From NCBI GenBank assembly GCA_964534565.1, contig CAZHON010000003.1, positions 35,402 to 99,401 of the forward strand: a stretch of DNA of 64,000 bases. Direction: 5' to 3'. Numbering within the stretch: position 1 is the stretch's first letter; every line of letters begins with the position of its first letter. A program made the position numbers and the translations under genes. Below, in pieces: positions 1 through 9,010 of the stretch. The notes below the pieces were generated by a model. The model was not told the DNA's origin. It did no database searches and saw nothing but the letters and a program-made list of their open reading frames with translations. Source of the DNA: CAZHON01 sp964534565. GTDB lineage: Bacteria > Patescibacteriota > Gracilibacteria > Peribacterales > Peribacteraceae.

Positions 1-1344
1 TTGCCCCCGGACATCAACGAATCACGCCGCGCATTCACCGTCGTTCCACCGAAAGACGATCAGAAAGATTGGTCCATTCGTTTCGGACTCGGGGCCATCA
101 AGGGAGTGGGTGCCAGTTCCGTCGATCAAATCATCGCCGAGCGTGAACAGGGAGGACGATTTGAAACACTGGAACAGTTCGCACGTCGCACTCCCACAAA
201 AGTTCTCAACAAGAAGCTTCTCGAATCACTCTCCAAGTCCGGCGCACTCGATTCTTTGGGAGAACGCCGACAGTTGGTGGAGCAGTACGAGCGCATTACC
301 GAGTATCGCAAAAACTGTGGAGAAGCCGACAGTGCACAGCACGACCTTTTCGGCAGCACGAGCAATATCTTGGAGGAGGCGCACATCGAATTCGCTCCCA
401 CGCCGCCTGCAACGCCACAGCAGCAATTGATGTGGGAGAAGGAAACACTGGGGCTCTACGTCAGCAGCCACCCACTTGCCGGCTTGAAGAAATACATCAG
501 CCGCAAAGCGAGTTTGATCAGCGAGCTGTCGAGTAAGCAGATCAATAAGAAGATCGTGCTGGCGGGAATTCAGGAAGGAATCAAAAAGATCAGCACCAAG
601 AAGGGCGACATGATGGCGATTTTGCAGCTCGAGGACCCGACGGGAAAAATGGAAGTGACACTCTTCCCCAAAATTTACGCAGAAGTGGCAGGAATGCTGG
701 AACAACCCGACACCGTGCTCATCATCGGTGGAACGCTCGATTTGCGTGCCGGAGTGCTGCAGCTGCGTGCCGATGCCGTGAAGCGCTCCTCCCTTTCGAC
801 CATGCTGGCGCGTGCGAAGGAAGACGGTACTTGGGACGCCGAAGAAGCGGCGCGCGGACGCATCATCGCGCGACCGGTCGTGGAAGAAGAAATTGAAGCC
901 GTCGACGAAGAAGGGAACGTGATCGCCGGAGAAACCGTACAAGTGGTCGAAGAGACGGCGCCCGGCGCCGAACAGAAGCCCACCGAAGGGTTGGGGCCGC
1001 TCGGAGAGTGGCTCGAGAAAGGACTCTCCATGACCGAACCTCTTGCCGCACTCGGCCTCACCGATGTCACCGCTCCGAAAAAATCTGAGGAGCCGACCGT
1101 GGTCGCAACACCGACGAAGAATGAACAGATCGAAATTCAAACGATTCAACTTCCTGAACGTGCACCGAAACAGATGCTTCTGGAATTGAAGAAAATTCTC
1201 GAAACATTCCCCGGCAGCCAGCGCATTCAACTGAAGATCGGTTCTCAGGTACTCCCGTTACCACTCACCGTGACCATGTCACCCATCCTGGAACGTAAGA
1301 TCGACGAATTGATCGAAAAATACCGCGCCGAAGCCGTCAATTGA
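1..1344 (+). CDS. dnaE: DNA polymerase III alpha subunit, C-terminal part (5' end outside window)
   Basis: This is the C-terminal 447 residues of the replicative DNA polymerase; the gene is cut by the left edge, so residue 1 here is internal. The start (PPDINESRRAFTV) is the usual block at the end of the fingers region. It is followed by a helix-hairpin-helix (FGLGAIKGVGASS, 28-40) and a clamp-binding pentapeptide QHDLF (about 113-117). An OB fold follows (about 185-265, VLAGIQEGIKK to LQLRADAVK), then a divergent tail of about 170 residues. The OB fold normally binds template strand and the pentapeptide binds the DnaN clamp, whose gene lies at 12.6-13.7 kb. The stop is TGA. Family assignment is firm. 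Confidence 0.95.
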   Translation: MPPDINESRRAFTVVPPKDDQKDWSIRFGLGAIKGVGASSVDQIIAEREQGGRFETLEQFARRTPTKVLNKKLLESLSKSGALDSLGERRQLVEQYERITEYRKNCGEADSAQHDLFGSTSNILEEAHIEFAPTPPATPQQQLMWEKETLGLYVSSHPLAGLKKYISRKASLISELSSKQINKKIVLAGIQEGIKKISTKKGDMMAILQLEDPTGKMEVTLFPKIYAEVAGMLEQPDTVLIIGGTLDLRAGVLQLRADAVKRSSLSTMLARAKEDGTWDAEEAARGRIIARPVVEEEIEAVDEEGNVIAGETVQVVEETAPGAEQKPTEGLGPLGEWLEKGLSMTEPLAALGLTDVTAPKKSEEPTVVATPTKNEQIEIQTIQLPERAPKQMLLELKKILETFPGSQRIQLKIGSQVLPLPLTVTMSPILERKIDELIEKYRAEAVN

Positions 1345-1380
1345 CGCCGTCTGGGGAAAGAGGAGAATAAGGGGTTGCCC

Positions 1381-1608
1381 ATGACGTATCTCTGGCCAAC
1401 CATCGGCATCACCTGTCTCCTCATCTGCATTTTCGAGGGGGTGCTGTGGTCGTTTTTCATTCGCAACATGCGGCCGATGCTGTTCCCTCGTCAGTTGGAT
1501 GCATCTCATCTTCGGTTTGGAACCAAGGGGCGTCTGCGCTCCGTTGCACTGCTTCACACACTCTTCCTTGTGCTGTTTTCAGCCATACTTTTGATTGTCA
1601 TATGGTGA
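1381..1608 (+). CDS. Small two-helix membrane protein, unknown function
   Basis: A 75-residue protein with two hydrophobic segments (about 5-25 and 53-75) separated by a basic loop (RNMRPMLFPRQ, FGTKGRLR). I do not recognise a family. A TTG six bases upstream (1375) is an alternative start; ATG at 1381 has purine-rich AGGAG and AAGGGG stretches before it. Its stop overlaps the start of the next membrane gene by 7 bases (ATGGTGA at 1602-1608), so the two are probably translationally coupled and may form one complex. Confidence 0.6.
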   Translation: MTYLWPTIGITCLLICIFEGVLWSFFIRNMRPMLFPRQLDASHLRFGTKGRLRSVALLHTLFLVLFSAILLIVIW

Positions 1609-2192
1609 CGTCTCTTCCCGACGCCGGCGACATTTCCTTCCCGGGCAAAGACCAAGGGGAAGAGTTTGTGACATTCTTCCGACAACATTGGATTCGTCTT
1701 TTCCCCGACTGTTTCAGGCTGTTTGTCTATTCGGTGCTCATCGGCGTCATGGCATGGCTCTCATTTTGGGTATATCCGGTCGATAAAGGCACGCAGCACG
1801 TTCTTGCCGTCTTCGTGGTGCTGGCGTTTGTCATTGTGCACATGAATTTCCTCATGCATTTCTATCGCTACTTCCTACGCTGCACCATCTTCACCAATCG
1901 CAAAGTCCATCGCATCAAAAAAACTCTCTTCATGACGGACGATCACCAAAGCACGGACCTGTGGGTCATTCAAGACATCGATCGCAAGCAACGCGGACCG
2001 CTCCAAAACATTTTCAAATTCGGGTCCCTCATCATCGAGGCGCAAGACACGCAACTGCGCCTGCATTTCGTTCCGCGTGTGCAGGAAAAATACGAACTCC
2101 TGCTGCAGCTGCGTGAGCGTGCCCGTGAACATATGACCTGGGGCAAGGGCCCCGATGAACTGAGAGAAATGGCTCAGGAAAGCCTCGCATAG
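1602..2192 (+). CDS. Membrane protein with bacterial PH-like domain
   Basis: A 196-residue protein. Two membrane helices (about 35-55 and 62-85: LFVYSVLIGVMAWLSF, HVLAVFVVLAFVIVH) are followed by a cytoplasmic beta-rich stretch: CTIFTNRKVHRIKK, an aromatic/acidic strand pair, and GPLQNIFKFGSLIIEA. That pattern is typical of the YdbT/DUF304 bacterial PH-like domain. The start ATG at 1602 overlaps the previous stop; an open frame exists further upstream but would run through the preceding gene. Role unknown; PH-like domains of this type sit at the inner face of the membrane. nrdR follows after 20 bases but has its own promoter. Confidence 0.65.
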   Translation: MVTSLPDAGDISFPGKDQGEEFVTFFRQHWIRLFPDCFRLFVYSVLIGVMAWLSFWVYPVDKGTQHVLAVFVVLAFVIVHMNFLMHFYRYFLRCTIFTNRKVHRIKKTLFMTDDHQSTDLWVIQDIDRKQRGPLQNIFKFGSLIIEAQDTQLRLHFVPRVQEKYELLLQLRERAREHMTWGKGPDELREMAQESLA

Positions 2193-2212
2193 ACGTGATA
2201 CACTGGGAATGA

Positions 2213-2668
2213 ATGTACTGCCCCCTCTGCAAATCAACGGACACCGCCGTCATCGATTCTCGTTTGGCAGAGGACGGCAAAGCCGTACGTCGACGCCGTG
2301 AATGCCCCGACTGCAATCATCGATTCACCACATTCGAGCGACAAGAAGCGGCTTCACTGATCGTGGTGAAGCGAGACGGAACACGAGAGCCGTACGATCG
2401 CCGAAAATTGGAACGAGGTGTGTGGCTCGCTTGCACCAAGCGCCCTGTCACACAGGAACAAGTCGACACGCTCCTCTCCACGATGGAGGAAAAATGGAGC
2501 GGCATGGGCAAAGAAATTTCGAGCACACAAATTGGAGAAGATGTGATGAAGGATCTCAAGAAAATCGACCAAGTTGCCTACATTCGCTTCGCGTCCGTGC
2601 ACCGCGAATTCGCCGATGTGGAGGAATTTAAGGAGGAGCTGGGAAAGCTCTTGAATAAGAAGAAATAG
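2213..2668 (+). CDS. nrdR: Transcriptional repressor NrdR
   Basis: A 151-residue ATP/dATP-sensing repressor of ribonucleotide reductase genes. The N-terminal zinc ribbon is intact (CPLC at 3-6, CPDC at 31-34) and is followed by an ATP-cone domain (about 49-139: VVKRDGTREPYDRRKL to YIRFASVHREF). Length and order match the family. The start is supported by an extended -10 box TGATACACT ending 8 bases before the ATG (TACACT at 2199-2204) with no SD, so the mRNA is probably leaderless. No ribonucleotide reductase gene is visible in this window. Confidence 0.95.
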   Translation: MYCPLCKSTDTAVIDSRLAEDGKAVRRRRECPDCNHRFTTFERQEAASLIVVKRDGTREPYDRRKLERGVWLACTKRPVTQEQVDTLLSTMEEKWSGMGKEISSTQIGEDVMKDLKKIDQVAYIRFASVHREFADVEEFKEELGKLLNKKK

Positions 2669-2844
2669 CCGCTGGAAGCTCCTATAAGTGCCGTAATGCA
2701 GCCTTATTTGCTATTTTGAGATTATATGTTGATTTATAACATTTGTGGTACAATGTCAAATGTTGTTACTTTAACAACACCGGCAGATTAGAAAATCAGT
2801 CGGGAAACAATTCTTTAGCACCGAAGGGTGCAGGACGCAGTGCC

Positions 2845-3597
2845 ATGAAACGCAAAAACATCGGAAGAGTAATCGGTTCTGGAGTTGAATACCTCGAATC
2901 ACGACGAGTCTGTGCAGGGGTACCTGCCGGATACGAGTGGTACGACGTGAACAAAGATGGAGCGATTGCTCCCGTTGATGCCTTGTTGGTGATCAACTAC
3001 ATCAATGCAAATGGGAGCCGCCCGGCTCTTCCGTTCACGACTCACCTCGACGTGAATCGAGATGCAAACATCTCACCAGTCGACGTCCTGTTGATTATTA
3101 ATTACCTCAACGGACAAAACCCCTCTCCCTCTCTCGCTCAATGCCAAGACGGCATTGATAATGATGGAAATGGAAAAATCGACATGGCGGACCCCGGTTG
3201 TCAGTCCCCTCAGGACAACAGTGAAACGACCTCTTCTGTTCCAGGAGCGATCATCGATGAAACGCAACAGTTTGATCTCGCAAGAGACCAACCCATCGAA
3301 CTCCAGACGCTCGCAACGAACACACCGACGATCTTGTACACACCCTCTCATGGGAATGTAACAATCATCGGCAATACGGCACGCTACGTGCCTGCAACAA
3401 ACTTTTCGGGTCAGGACGTCTTCGTCCTCGACCTGATGCGCGGCACGGAACACATCCGTCTGCGCTACATGATCTTCGTGTCGAATGTCCCATTCCCGGG
3501 ACCGACGACACCGCCCGCCGTGTCCTTCCCACCGCCTCCCAGTGCGGCAGACGTTCTGTTTGCCCGCAATACGGATTGGCTCTTCACCTCTCTCTAA
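2845..3597 (+). CDS. Secreted dockerin-type protein with Planctomycete-like N-terminal motif
   Basis: A 250-residue protein. The N terminus (MKRKNIGRVIGSGVEYLESR) resembles the LEPR-type segment at the start of many Planctomycete surface proteins. Two dockerin type I calcium loops follow (YDVNKDGAIAPVDALLVINY at 33-52 and LDVNRDANISPVDVLLIINY at 68-87). Next come an acidic DGIDNDGNGKID motif (102-113) and a cadherin-like/Tandem-95 segment (about 130-205, YVPATNFSGQDVFVLD), ending in a proline-rich tail. The chosen start has AGGA 9 bases upstream; the frame stays open to 2743. It has a TGTGGTACAAT -10 at 2744-2754 and a leader of about 85 bases, unlike its leaderless neighbours. No cohesin is visible nearby. 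Confidence 0.75.
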   Translation: MKRKNIGRVIGSGVEYLESRRVCAGVPAGYEWYDVNKDGAIAPVDALLVINYINANGSRPALPFTTHLDVNRDANISPVDVLLIINYLNGQNPSPSLAQCQDGIDNDGNGKIDMADPGCQSPQDNSETTSSVPGAIIDETQQFDLARDQPIELQTLATNTPTILYTPSHGNVTIIGNTARYVPATNFSGQDVFVLDLMRGTEHIRLRYMIFVSNVPFPGPTTPPAVSFPPPPSAADVLFARNTDWLFTSL

Positions 3598-3608
3598 TCT
3601 GTCGATTC

Positions 3609-3660
3609 CGTGACCCTCTCCGTCACGGGGGATACCTACCGCACTCGCGGTAGGTTTTCT
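3609..3660 (+). terminator. Tandem hairpin terminator after the dockerin gene
   Basis: Two hairpins in series: CCGTGAC/GTCACGG (3609-3615 with 3622-3628), then ACCTACCG/CGGTAGGT (3634-3641 with 3648-3655) followed by TTTTCT. It isolates the dockerin gene from aspS. Confidence 0.8.
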
Positions 3661-3721
3661 CTTGCCCAAAATCCTCCCTATTGGCCTCGTGATCTCATTA
3701 TGTCCTTGCTACACTTCCTAC

Positions 3722-5491
3722 ATGCATCGCTCACACACCTGCGGAGAACTTCGCCCTACCGACGACGGCACTGCCGTTACCCTTTGCGGTTGGGTCCATC
3801 GTCGCCGTGACCACGGAGGATTGATCTTCATCGATCTCCGCGATCACTTCGGCATTACGCAGATCGTGTGTCGCCCCGAAGAAAAGTCTGCATTCGACAC
3901 GCTCGGGAAAGTTCGCAGCGAGTGGGTGCTCAAAATCAAAGGCAATGTGCAGAAGCGGCAGAAAGATGCCGTGCGCGAAGACAGTGAAACCGGAGCGATT
4001 GAAGTCGACGCAACGGATGTTGAAGTACTGAGCGAGGCCAAGACTCCTCCATTTGAAATCGATCAGGACAAGGACGTGAACGAAGACCTTCGTTTGCAGT
4101 ATCGCTTCCTCGATCTTCGCCGCGCGAAGTATCAGAAGATCATGGCGAACCGCGACAAGTTGATCACGCACATTCGCAGCTACATGCACGGTAAAGGATT
4201 CACCGAGGTACAGACTCCCATCCTCGCAAACTCTTCCCCGGAAGGCGCCCGCGATTACCTGGTTCCAAGCCGCATTCACCCAGGAACGTTTTACGCGCTT
4301 CCCCAGGCTCCACAGCAGTTTAAGCAGCTTTTGATGGTCGCAGGACTCGATCGCTACTTCCAGATTGCTCCATGTTTCCGTGACGAAGATCCTCGTGCAG
4401 ACCGCCACCCGGGAGAGTTCTACCAGCTCGATATGGAGATGAGCTTCGTGGAACAGGAAGATATTTTCCAAGTTGCAGAACCACTCATGATCGAACTCAC
4501 GGAAAAATTCTCCGATAAGAAAATCATCACGAAACCCTTCCCTCGCATTCCATGGAGGACGGCGATGGATACGTACGGAGTCGACAAGCCCGACCTTCGT
4601 TACGGACTTGAATTGAAGGATGTGACGAAACTTGTCGATGGTTGCGGATTCTCTGTCTTCGCAGATGCCGCAAAGAAAAAAGGAGGATGCGTGAAGGCGA
4701 TGTGTGTGCCGAAGGGCGCTGTGTTCTCTCGCGGAGAGATTGATGCGTTTACCGACGTTGCAAAGACGTACGGCGCAAAGGGACTTGCCTACATCATGTG
4801 CAAAGAAGGAACGCTCCAGTCCCCGATCATCAAATTCCTCGGGGAAGATTTGGCCAAGAAGATTTGTGACGAGGTTGGCGCCAAGGATGGCGACGCTGTG
4901 TTCTTCGCAGCAGATGCCTGGGCTGCAGCATGCAAAGCCCTTGGAAACGTCCGCATTGCCGTTGCCGCAAAGCAGGGACTCAATGACCCAAAGAAGGCTG
5001 CATGGGCCTGGATCGTCGATTTCCCAATGTACGAGTTCAACGAAGAGGATAAGAAGATCGACTTCTCCCACAACCCCTTCTCCATGCCACAGGGCGGCAT
5101 GAACGATCTCCTTACGAAGGACCCAACAGAGATTCTCGCGTATCAGTACGACTTCGTCTGTAACGGGTTCGAGCTCTGCAGTGGAGCAATTCGTAACCAC
5201 CGCCCGGACATTATGTACAAGGCGTTCGAAATCGCGGGTTACACACAGGAAGATGTCGACCAAAAATTCGGCGCGATGATCAAAGCATTCCAGTTCGGCG
5301 CTCCTCCACACGGAGGTTGCGCACCGGGACTCGATCGCCTCATGATGGTGCTGTGGGATTGTGAATCCATCCGCGACATTTACGCATTCCCAAAGAACGG
5401 CAAAGCGCAGGATGCAATGATGGGCTCTCCGTCGGTTGTCACTGCAAAGCAGTTGAAGGAGCTCCACATTAAAGTGGTTGATCCTGCATAA
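3722..5491 (+). CDS. aspS: Aspartate--tRNA(Asp/Asn) ligase
   Basis: A 589-residue class II aminoacyl-tRNA synthetase of bacterial AspRS type. It has an N-terminal anticodon-binding OB fold (CGWVHRRRDHGGLIFIDLRD), motif 2 (FRDEDPRADRHPGEFYQLD), the bacterial GAD insertion (about 285-415) and motif 3 (GCAPGLDRLMMVL). Gln-tRNA/Asn-tRNA amidotransferase genes are not in view, so discrimination against tRNA-Asn cannot be judged. The start MHRSHTCGEL matches the family; a longer reading from 3662 lacks similarity. TGCTACACT (-10 TACACT at 3710-3715) lies 6 bases before the ATG, again indicating a leaderless mRNA. Confidence 0.96.
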   Translation: MHRSHTCGELRPTDDGTAVTLCGWVHRRRDHGGLIFIDLRDHFGITQIVCRPEEKSAFDTLGKVRSEWVLKIKGNVQKRQKDAVREDSETGAIEVDATDVEVLSEAKTPPFEIDQDKDVNEDLRLQYRFLDLRRAKYQKIMANRDKLITHIRSYMHGKGFTEVQTPILANSSPEGARDYLVPSRIHPGTFYALPQAPQQFKQLLMVAGLDRYFQIAPCFRDEDPRADRHPGEFYQLDMEMSFVEQEDIFQVAEPLMIELTEKFSDKKIITKPFPRIPWRTAMDTYGVDKPDLRYGLELKDVTKLVDGCGFSVFADAAKKKGGCVKAMCVPKGAVFSRGEIDAFTDVAKTYGAKGLAYIMCKEGTLQSPIIKFLGEDLAKKICDEVGAKDGDAVFFAADAWAAACKALGNVRIAVAAKQGLNDPKKAAWAWIVDFPMYEFNEEDKKIDFSHNPFSMPQGGMNDLLTKDPTEILAYQYDFVCNGFELCSGAIRNHRPDIMYKAFEIAGYTQEDVDQKFGAMIKAFQFGAPPHGGCAPGLDRLMMVLWDCESIRDIYAFPKNGKAQDAMMGSPSVVTAKQLKELHIKVVDPA

Positions 5492-5518
5492 GCCGGCCAT
5501 TCTACGCCCACAAAATTG

Positions 5519-5547
5519 TTGACAGCGGAAAGTGAAAAGTATTCACT
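5519..5547 (+). promoter_or_regulatory. Sigma-70-type promoter of the 5.6 kb gene
   Basis: TTGACA at 5519-5524, a 17-base spacer and TTCACT at 5542-5547. Predicted transcription start is near 5554, giving a leader of about 25 bases to the ATG at 5579 with no SD. Confidence 0.5.
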
Positions 5548-5578
5548 ATGCGCTCGTTTTGGTTTCTTCTTTTTTATC

Positions 5579-6004
5579 ATGCAACCCAATCGCTTCGAAG
5601 ACCCGGGCCGCCGAAGTGCGGACGACATTCCTGCATCTGTAGATTTCACAAAGATGTCTGACCTAATTCACAAATACCCAAACGAACTGAAGATGGCATT
5701 GCGTCACCTTGCAGATGCACAAGGTGAATTTGACCGTGCGAAGGCGCAGGCTCAAGTTTTCAATATTGCCGATGGGTCCAGTGAAACCTTGCGAAGTCAG
5801 ATACAAGAAAATATTCAACGGATTAGCTCTCAATTAGAGTCTCGCTTGCGCGCTTTGGATCGAATGGGCAGTCGCGCTCATGAGCCTGATCCTGGATTCG
5901 TAGAACTTGGTCAACAAATGCTTATGGCGTATCGAAAGCAGCTCGTGCAACTGGGCATTCTAGACGAGGAAAGTGCGCAAACCATTGAGCAAACAGTCGC
6001 GTAA
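5579..6004 (+). CDS. Small helical protein, member of a small/large pair
   Basis: A 141-residue, mostly helical, charged protein with no signal peptide or membrane segment. I recognise no family. It sits 17 bases upstream of a coiled-coil protein. Its C-terminal tail (DEESAQTIEQTVA) resembles the tails of two other small proteins in this window, at 9011-9358 (EEAAQLSILEQSINQ) and 21000-21311 (TEQGALAALEQSLI), each of which also precedes a large helical protein. The ATG at 5579 fits the promoter at 5519; an earlier in-frame codon at 5516 lies before the predicted transcript start. Confidence 0.6.
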   Translation: MQPNRFEDPGRRSADDIPASVDFTKMSDLIHKYPNELKMALRHLADAQGEFDRAKAQAQVFNIADGSSETLRSQIQENIQRISSQLESRLRALDRMGSRAHEPDPGFVELGQQMLMAYRKQLVQLGILDEESAQTIEQTVA

Positions 6005-6021
6005 TCTGGTATAATGGTCAG

Positions 6022-6912
6022 ATGGCTCTGATGCCCCCAGACGGCCAAGAAGCACGCAAGAAAGCGCTCGAGCAAATTGCCGAGCGTCGTCAGGCGCAAT
6101 TGAACAGTGAGGCGCAAAAGCGCGCAGAGCGAGAGACCGCCCAGGGACAGACGGAGGTACAACAGCACGCAGCGGCACTGGAAGGGGCGCAGGCCGTGCA
6201 ACAGAAGCTTGAGGCGCGCGATACCTATCGACACGAACAACATGCAGAGAAGGCGGCACTGGAGGCCGACAGGAAACGACGCGCGGCAGAAGAACAGCGA
6301 CTGAAGGACGAAGCGGAGCAAAGAAAAAAAGAGCAGGAAGAGCAGAAGGAATACATGAATGAACTGCATGCAAAGGCGGTGAAGAAAAAAATCGAATCGC
6401 GTCGTGAGAACATTGCCGAAGAAGAAGAGCGCTCTCTCCGCTCCATCAATGAATCGAAGAATACGGAGAACCGATTGTGCGATGAACAGGAAAAACACGC
6501 ACTCGAAAACCTCGACAGTGAAGCAAAGAAGCGCGAAACAAAAGTCGCTCAAGAGAAACAACGTGCGATTCAGGTCGCGGAGGAAAAGCGCCGTACGCAA
6601 ATAGAGACATTGCGCAAATCGGCCCTACACCCCAAAGAAACAGCCCAGAACCCCGTCATTCAAAGAGACCAGATTGAGCGAGAGTACAAGGTCGCATTGA
6701 AGCTCGCAGAAGATAGTGCCGACAATACACGCGTCAAAAACAAACAAGAGCTCACGCAGTTACGCCTCGAAATTAAAAAGAATGCCGTGCGTCGTCGTGC
6801 GGAGATCGAAAAGGAATACGACGAGCGCATCAACGAAGTCCATGTCCGTCGCGTCGGCGAAGAGCAGTGGCTACTTGGGAAAGACAGCGAGAAGAGTAAG
6901 TGGGCAATCTGA
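6022..6912 (+). CDS. Highly charged coiled-coil protein
   Basis: A 296-residue protein that is almost entirely long charged helix rich in Glu, Lys, Arg, Ala and Gln (for example EQRLKDEAEQRKKEQEEQKE). It has no signal peptide or membrane segment. A perfect -10 box TATAAT at 6010-6015 ends 6 bases before the ATG, so the transcript should be leaderless even though the gene directly follows the small protein at 5579. Structural or scaffolding use is possible, but no function can be assigned; low-complexity helices give misleading matches to many coiled-coil families. Confidence 0.6.
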   Translation: MALMPPDGQEARKKALEQIAERRQAQLNSEAQKRAERETAQGQTEVQQHAAALEGAQAVQQKLEARDTYRHEQHAEKAALEADRKRRAAEEQRLKDEAEQRKKEQEEQKEYMNELHAKAVKKKIESRRENIAEEEERSLRSINESKNTENRLCDEQEKHALENLDSEAKKRETKVAQEKQRAIQVAEEKRRTQIETLRKSALHPKETAQNPVIQRDQIEREYKVALKLAEDSADNTRVKNKQELTQLRLEIKKNAVRRRAEIEKEYDERINEVHVRRVGEEQWLLGKDSEKSKWAI

Positions 6913-6995
6913 GAGAGCGTCATTCAATTCGCGCTTCATGAAGAACGGCTGAGGCACTGAAGTGCCGAAACCATGAGCGAGCGTAGCGAGTCGAA

Positions 6996-7081
6996 TGGTG
7001 CCGGGGAGAGGACTCGAACCTCCATGGAATTACTTCCACCAGCTCCTAAGGCTGGCGCGTCTGCCATTTCGCCACCCCGGC
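6996..7081 (-). tRNA. tRNA-Leu (anticodon TAG)
   Basis: On the minus strand the acceptor stem GCCGGGG/CCCCGGC closes. The anticodon arm is CCAGC-CTTAGGA-GCTGG with anticodon TAG, and a class II variable arm (TGGAAGTAATTCCA) is present, as expected for leucine. CCA is encoded (TGG at 6996-6998). A GATAAT -10 lies upstream on the minus strand near 7095. An 86-base gene with no intron. Confidence 0.95.
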
Positions 7082-7132
7082 AACGCAAAGAGATTATCTT
7101 ATTCTTCTTAACGGAACCAACCAAACTGTGCC

Positions 7133-9004
7133 TTATACGAGCGCATTGCCCTTTTGGAGTGCCAAGCGAACCTTGTTCGCATCAGCAATCGTAATGTTGT
7201 TCCATTCTGCAAATGCTTTGGGTGTGTCCTTCGAATTCACTCCAATTGATGGGTCTTTCCATTCGCCGGATTCCTCCATTTGCCACTGCCATTTTCCATT
7301 CTCAAATTTAATCTCGATATCGTCATTATTATCGGAGAGCCCAACAATATACGTACCATCCGTCTGCAGCTCGGGTTCCACACCAATCGCCTCCTTCACA
7401 AGCTTCAATCCTTCCTGCTTCTTTTCTTCTAGCTGCATTTCTGTGGGAACAATCCATTCACGCTTTGCGCCATCAAATTTCGCTCCAGAACCCGTTGGGA
7501 TTGCAGTGACCTTATTGTCCTTGAGATAATTGTCCTTGAGAGCCTTCCATTCCACTGTACCGTCTGGCTTAAAGCCGAAAACCTGGAGATTTTTGCCATC
7601 CGTTCCCTGCGAATAAATCTTGCCCTCAGTACATATAAACTCCCTTCCTTTGCCCGGCTCTTCTACCCATGTTCCAGGTTTCTGTCTTGCCTCTTCTGCC
7701 TGCGGATACAATTGGGCATACGATTTCTCACAGCGAGCGGTCACCTTATTAACCAAATCCGGCGTCGCTTCTGCCGTTCCCTTCGTGCCATCGAATTTAA
7801 TTCCCATGGCCTCCATATCTTTTTTGAAATCTGGTGTGAAATTCTGCTTATCCTTTCTCTCAACAGTTAATGTTTTCCCATCTGCGGAAATCTGGGCATC
7901 CATAAACCAGTTACGCACGTCTGCGTTGAGATTCGTGACGGAGTTGCGCATTCCTTCTACGGCTTTTGCCTTTTCTGCATCTTCTACTACTTTCTTAGCG
8001 TCTTCTGCCTTCTTTGTTTCAGCATCTTTCTTCGCCTTCTTCTGAGCCATCGTTTCCTTATTATCCGTTGTTTTGTCTGCCGCAGATTCCGACCAAGAGA
8101 AGAACCCCTGAATGTGATTCATCAGCTTATCGAGCGTTCCTTTGGGAGGAGTGACAGCGAATTTTTCGCCATCGAATGTTACAAGGAATCCCGTCTGCAT
8201 TGTCGTCTTCGCAACGAAGTCGTTGATTTGCTTCTGAGTCATGCCATCGGGCTTTGGCAATTTGCCCTCAATTTCCTTCGCTGTATTTGCCATCTTTTCC
8301 TCAAACTTTTTTTGATCCATCTCTTTCATTTGGGAATCATCGAGAGACAGATCGCTCAGTGCTTGCTCCATGGTCTGCAATGTCTCCTTTGCCGCCTCCC
8401 CCTGCTCTACTTTTATTTGTTTCGTCAGGGCCTGACGAAGATCAACCGCCATTGTCGTCAAATCTTTCATAAGCATTTTTTGCTCTTCGGGATTTAGGGT
8501 TTTCATTTTCGCATCAATTTTTTTGCTGAGCTCTTTCGAATCTTTCATGTCTGTGTCTGTCGCTCCGAATTGATCCCGATAGAAATCCACAACCTTCGCT
8601 GCAACTGCCTTCGTCTCGTTGCTTGCTTTTTCGTTTTCTTTCGTCGGATCTAACGCATTTGGAACCAGAGTGATCTTATCCATTGTAACTACAACGCTGT
8701 AATTTTTACCCTCTGCGGCCAGCTGGGCATTGATTTTATTCACAAATTCCTGCTTCTGAGTTCCGTTCGAAAATGTATCCATCGTCTTCTGAAGCGATCG
8801 TTCGACGGCCCCCTTTTCTTTCAATGCAGCCTTATTTGCCTCTGTCTTTTCCGCATCGACAATCTGATCCAAATCTTTAATGCCGTCCAAGTGCTCCTGC
8901 TTTAATTCTGTCGACGGGGGTTGTGGCGCTTCGGGTGTTTCCGCCATGAAAATCGTGCGGCTCTCTTGCCACATTTTTTTGCCGAGCGGGAAGAGATGCA
9001 TCAT
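7133..9004 (-). CDS. Large soluble helical protein, second member of a small/large pair
   Basis: A protein of up to 623 residues with no signal peptide or membrane helix; no family recognised. Short beta elements recur between helical, Lys/Glu-rich stretches: SVVVTMDKITLVP, GFLVTFDGEKFAVTP and AQISADGKTLTVE. This suggests three copies of a small alpha/beta fold, with a very charged linker at about 320-350. It follows the 115-residue gene at 9011 after 6 bases, so both are probably on one mRNA. The start is uncertain: ATG at 9004 keeps tight spacing, while ATG at 8947 gives a more natural N terminus (MAETPEAPQPPS). Neither has an SD. Confidence 0.6.
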   Translation of the reverse strand: MMHLFPLGKKMWQESRTIFMAETPEAPQPPSTELKQEHLDGIKDLDQIVDAEKTEANKAALKEKGAVERSLQKTMDTFSNGTQKQEFVNKINAQLAAEGKNYSVVVTMDKITLVPNALDPTKENEKASNETKAVAAKVVDFYRDQFGATDTDMKDSKELSKKIDAKMKTLNPEEQKMLMKDLTTMAVDLRQALTKQIKVEQGEAAKETLQTMEQALSDLSLDDSQMKEMDQKKFEEKMANTAKEIEGKLPKPDGMTQKQINDFVAKTTMQTGFLVTFDGEKFAVTPPKGTLDKLMNHIQGFFSWSESAADKTTDNKETMAQKKAKKDAETKKAEDAKKVVEDAEKAKAVEGMRNSVTNLNADVRNWFMDAQISADGKTLTVERKDKQNFTPDFKKDMEAMGIKFDGTKGTAEATPDLVNKVTARCEKSYAQLYPQAEEARQKPGTWVEEPGKGREFICTEGKIYSQGTDGKNLQVFGFKPDGTVEWKALKDNYLKDNKVTAIPTGSGAKFDGAKREWIVPTEMQLEEKKQEGLKLVKEAIGVEPELQTDGTYIVGLSDNNDDIEIKFENGKWQWQMEESGEWKDPSIGVNSKDTPKAFAEWNNITIADANKVRLALQKGNALV

Positions 9005-9010
9005 AAAAGA

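Noticed and set aside
1375..1380. TTG start for the first small membrane protein
   Set aside because: ATG six bases later has better purine spacing and is the commoner codon; kept only as an alternative.
3731..5500. 589-codon open frame on the minus strand over aspS
   Set aside because: It mirrors the aspS frame, has no start signal and encodes a Cys/His-rich composition typical of antisense shadows.
6936..7124. Short minus-strand frame across tRNA-Leu
   Set aside because: It is the tRNA sequence read as protein, a common false call.
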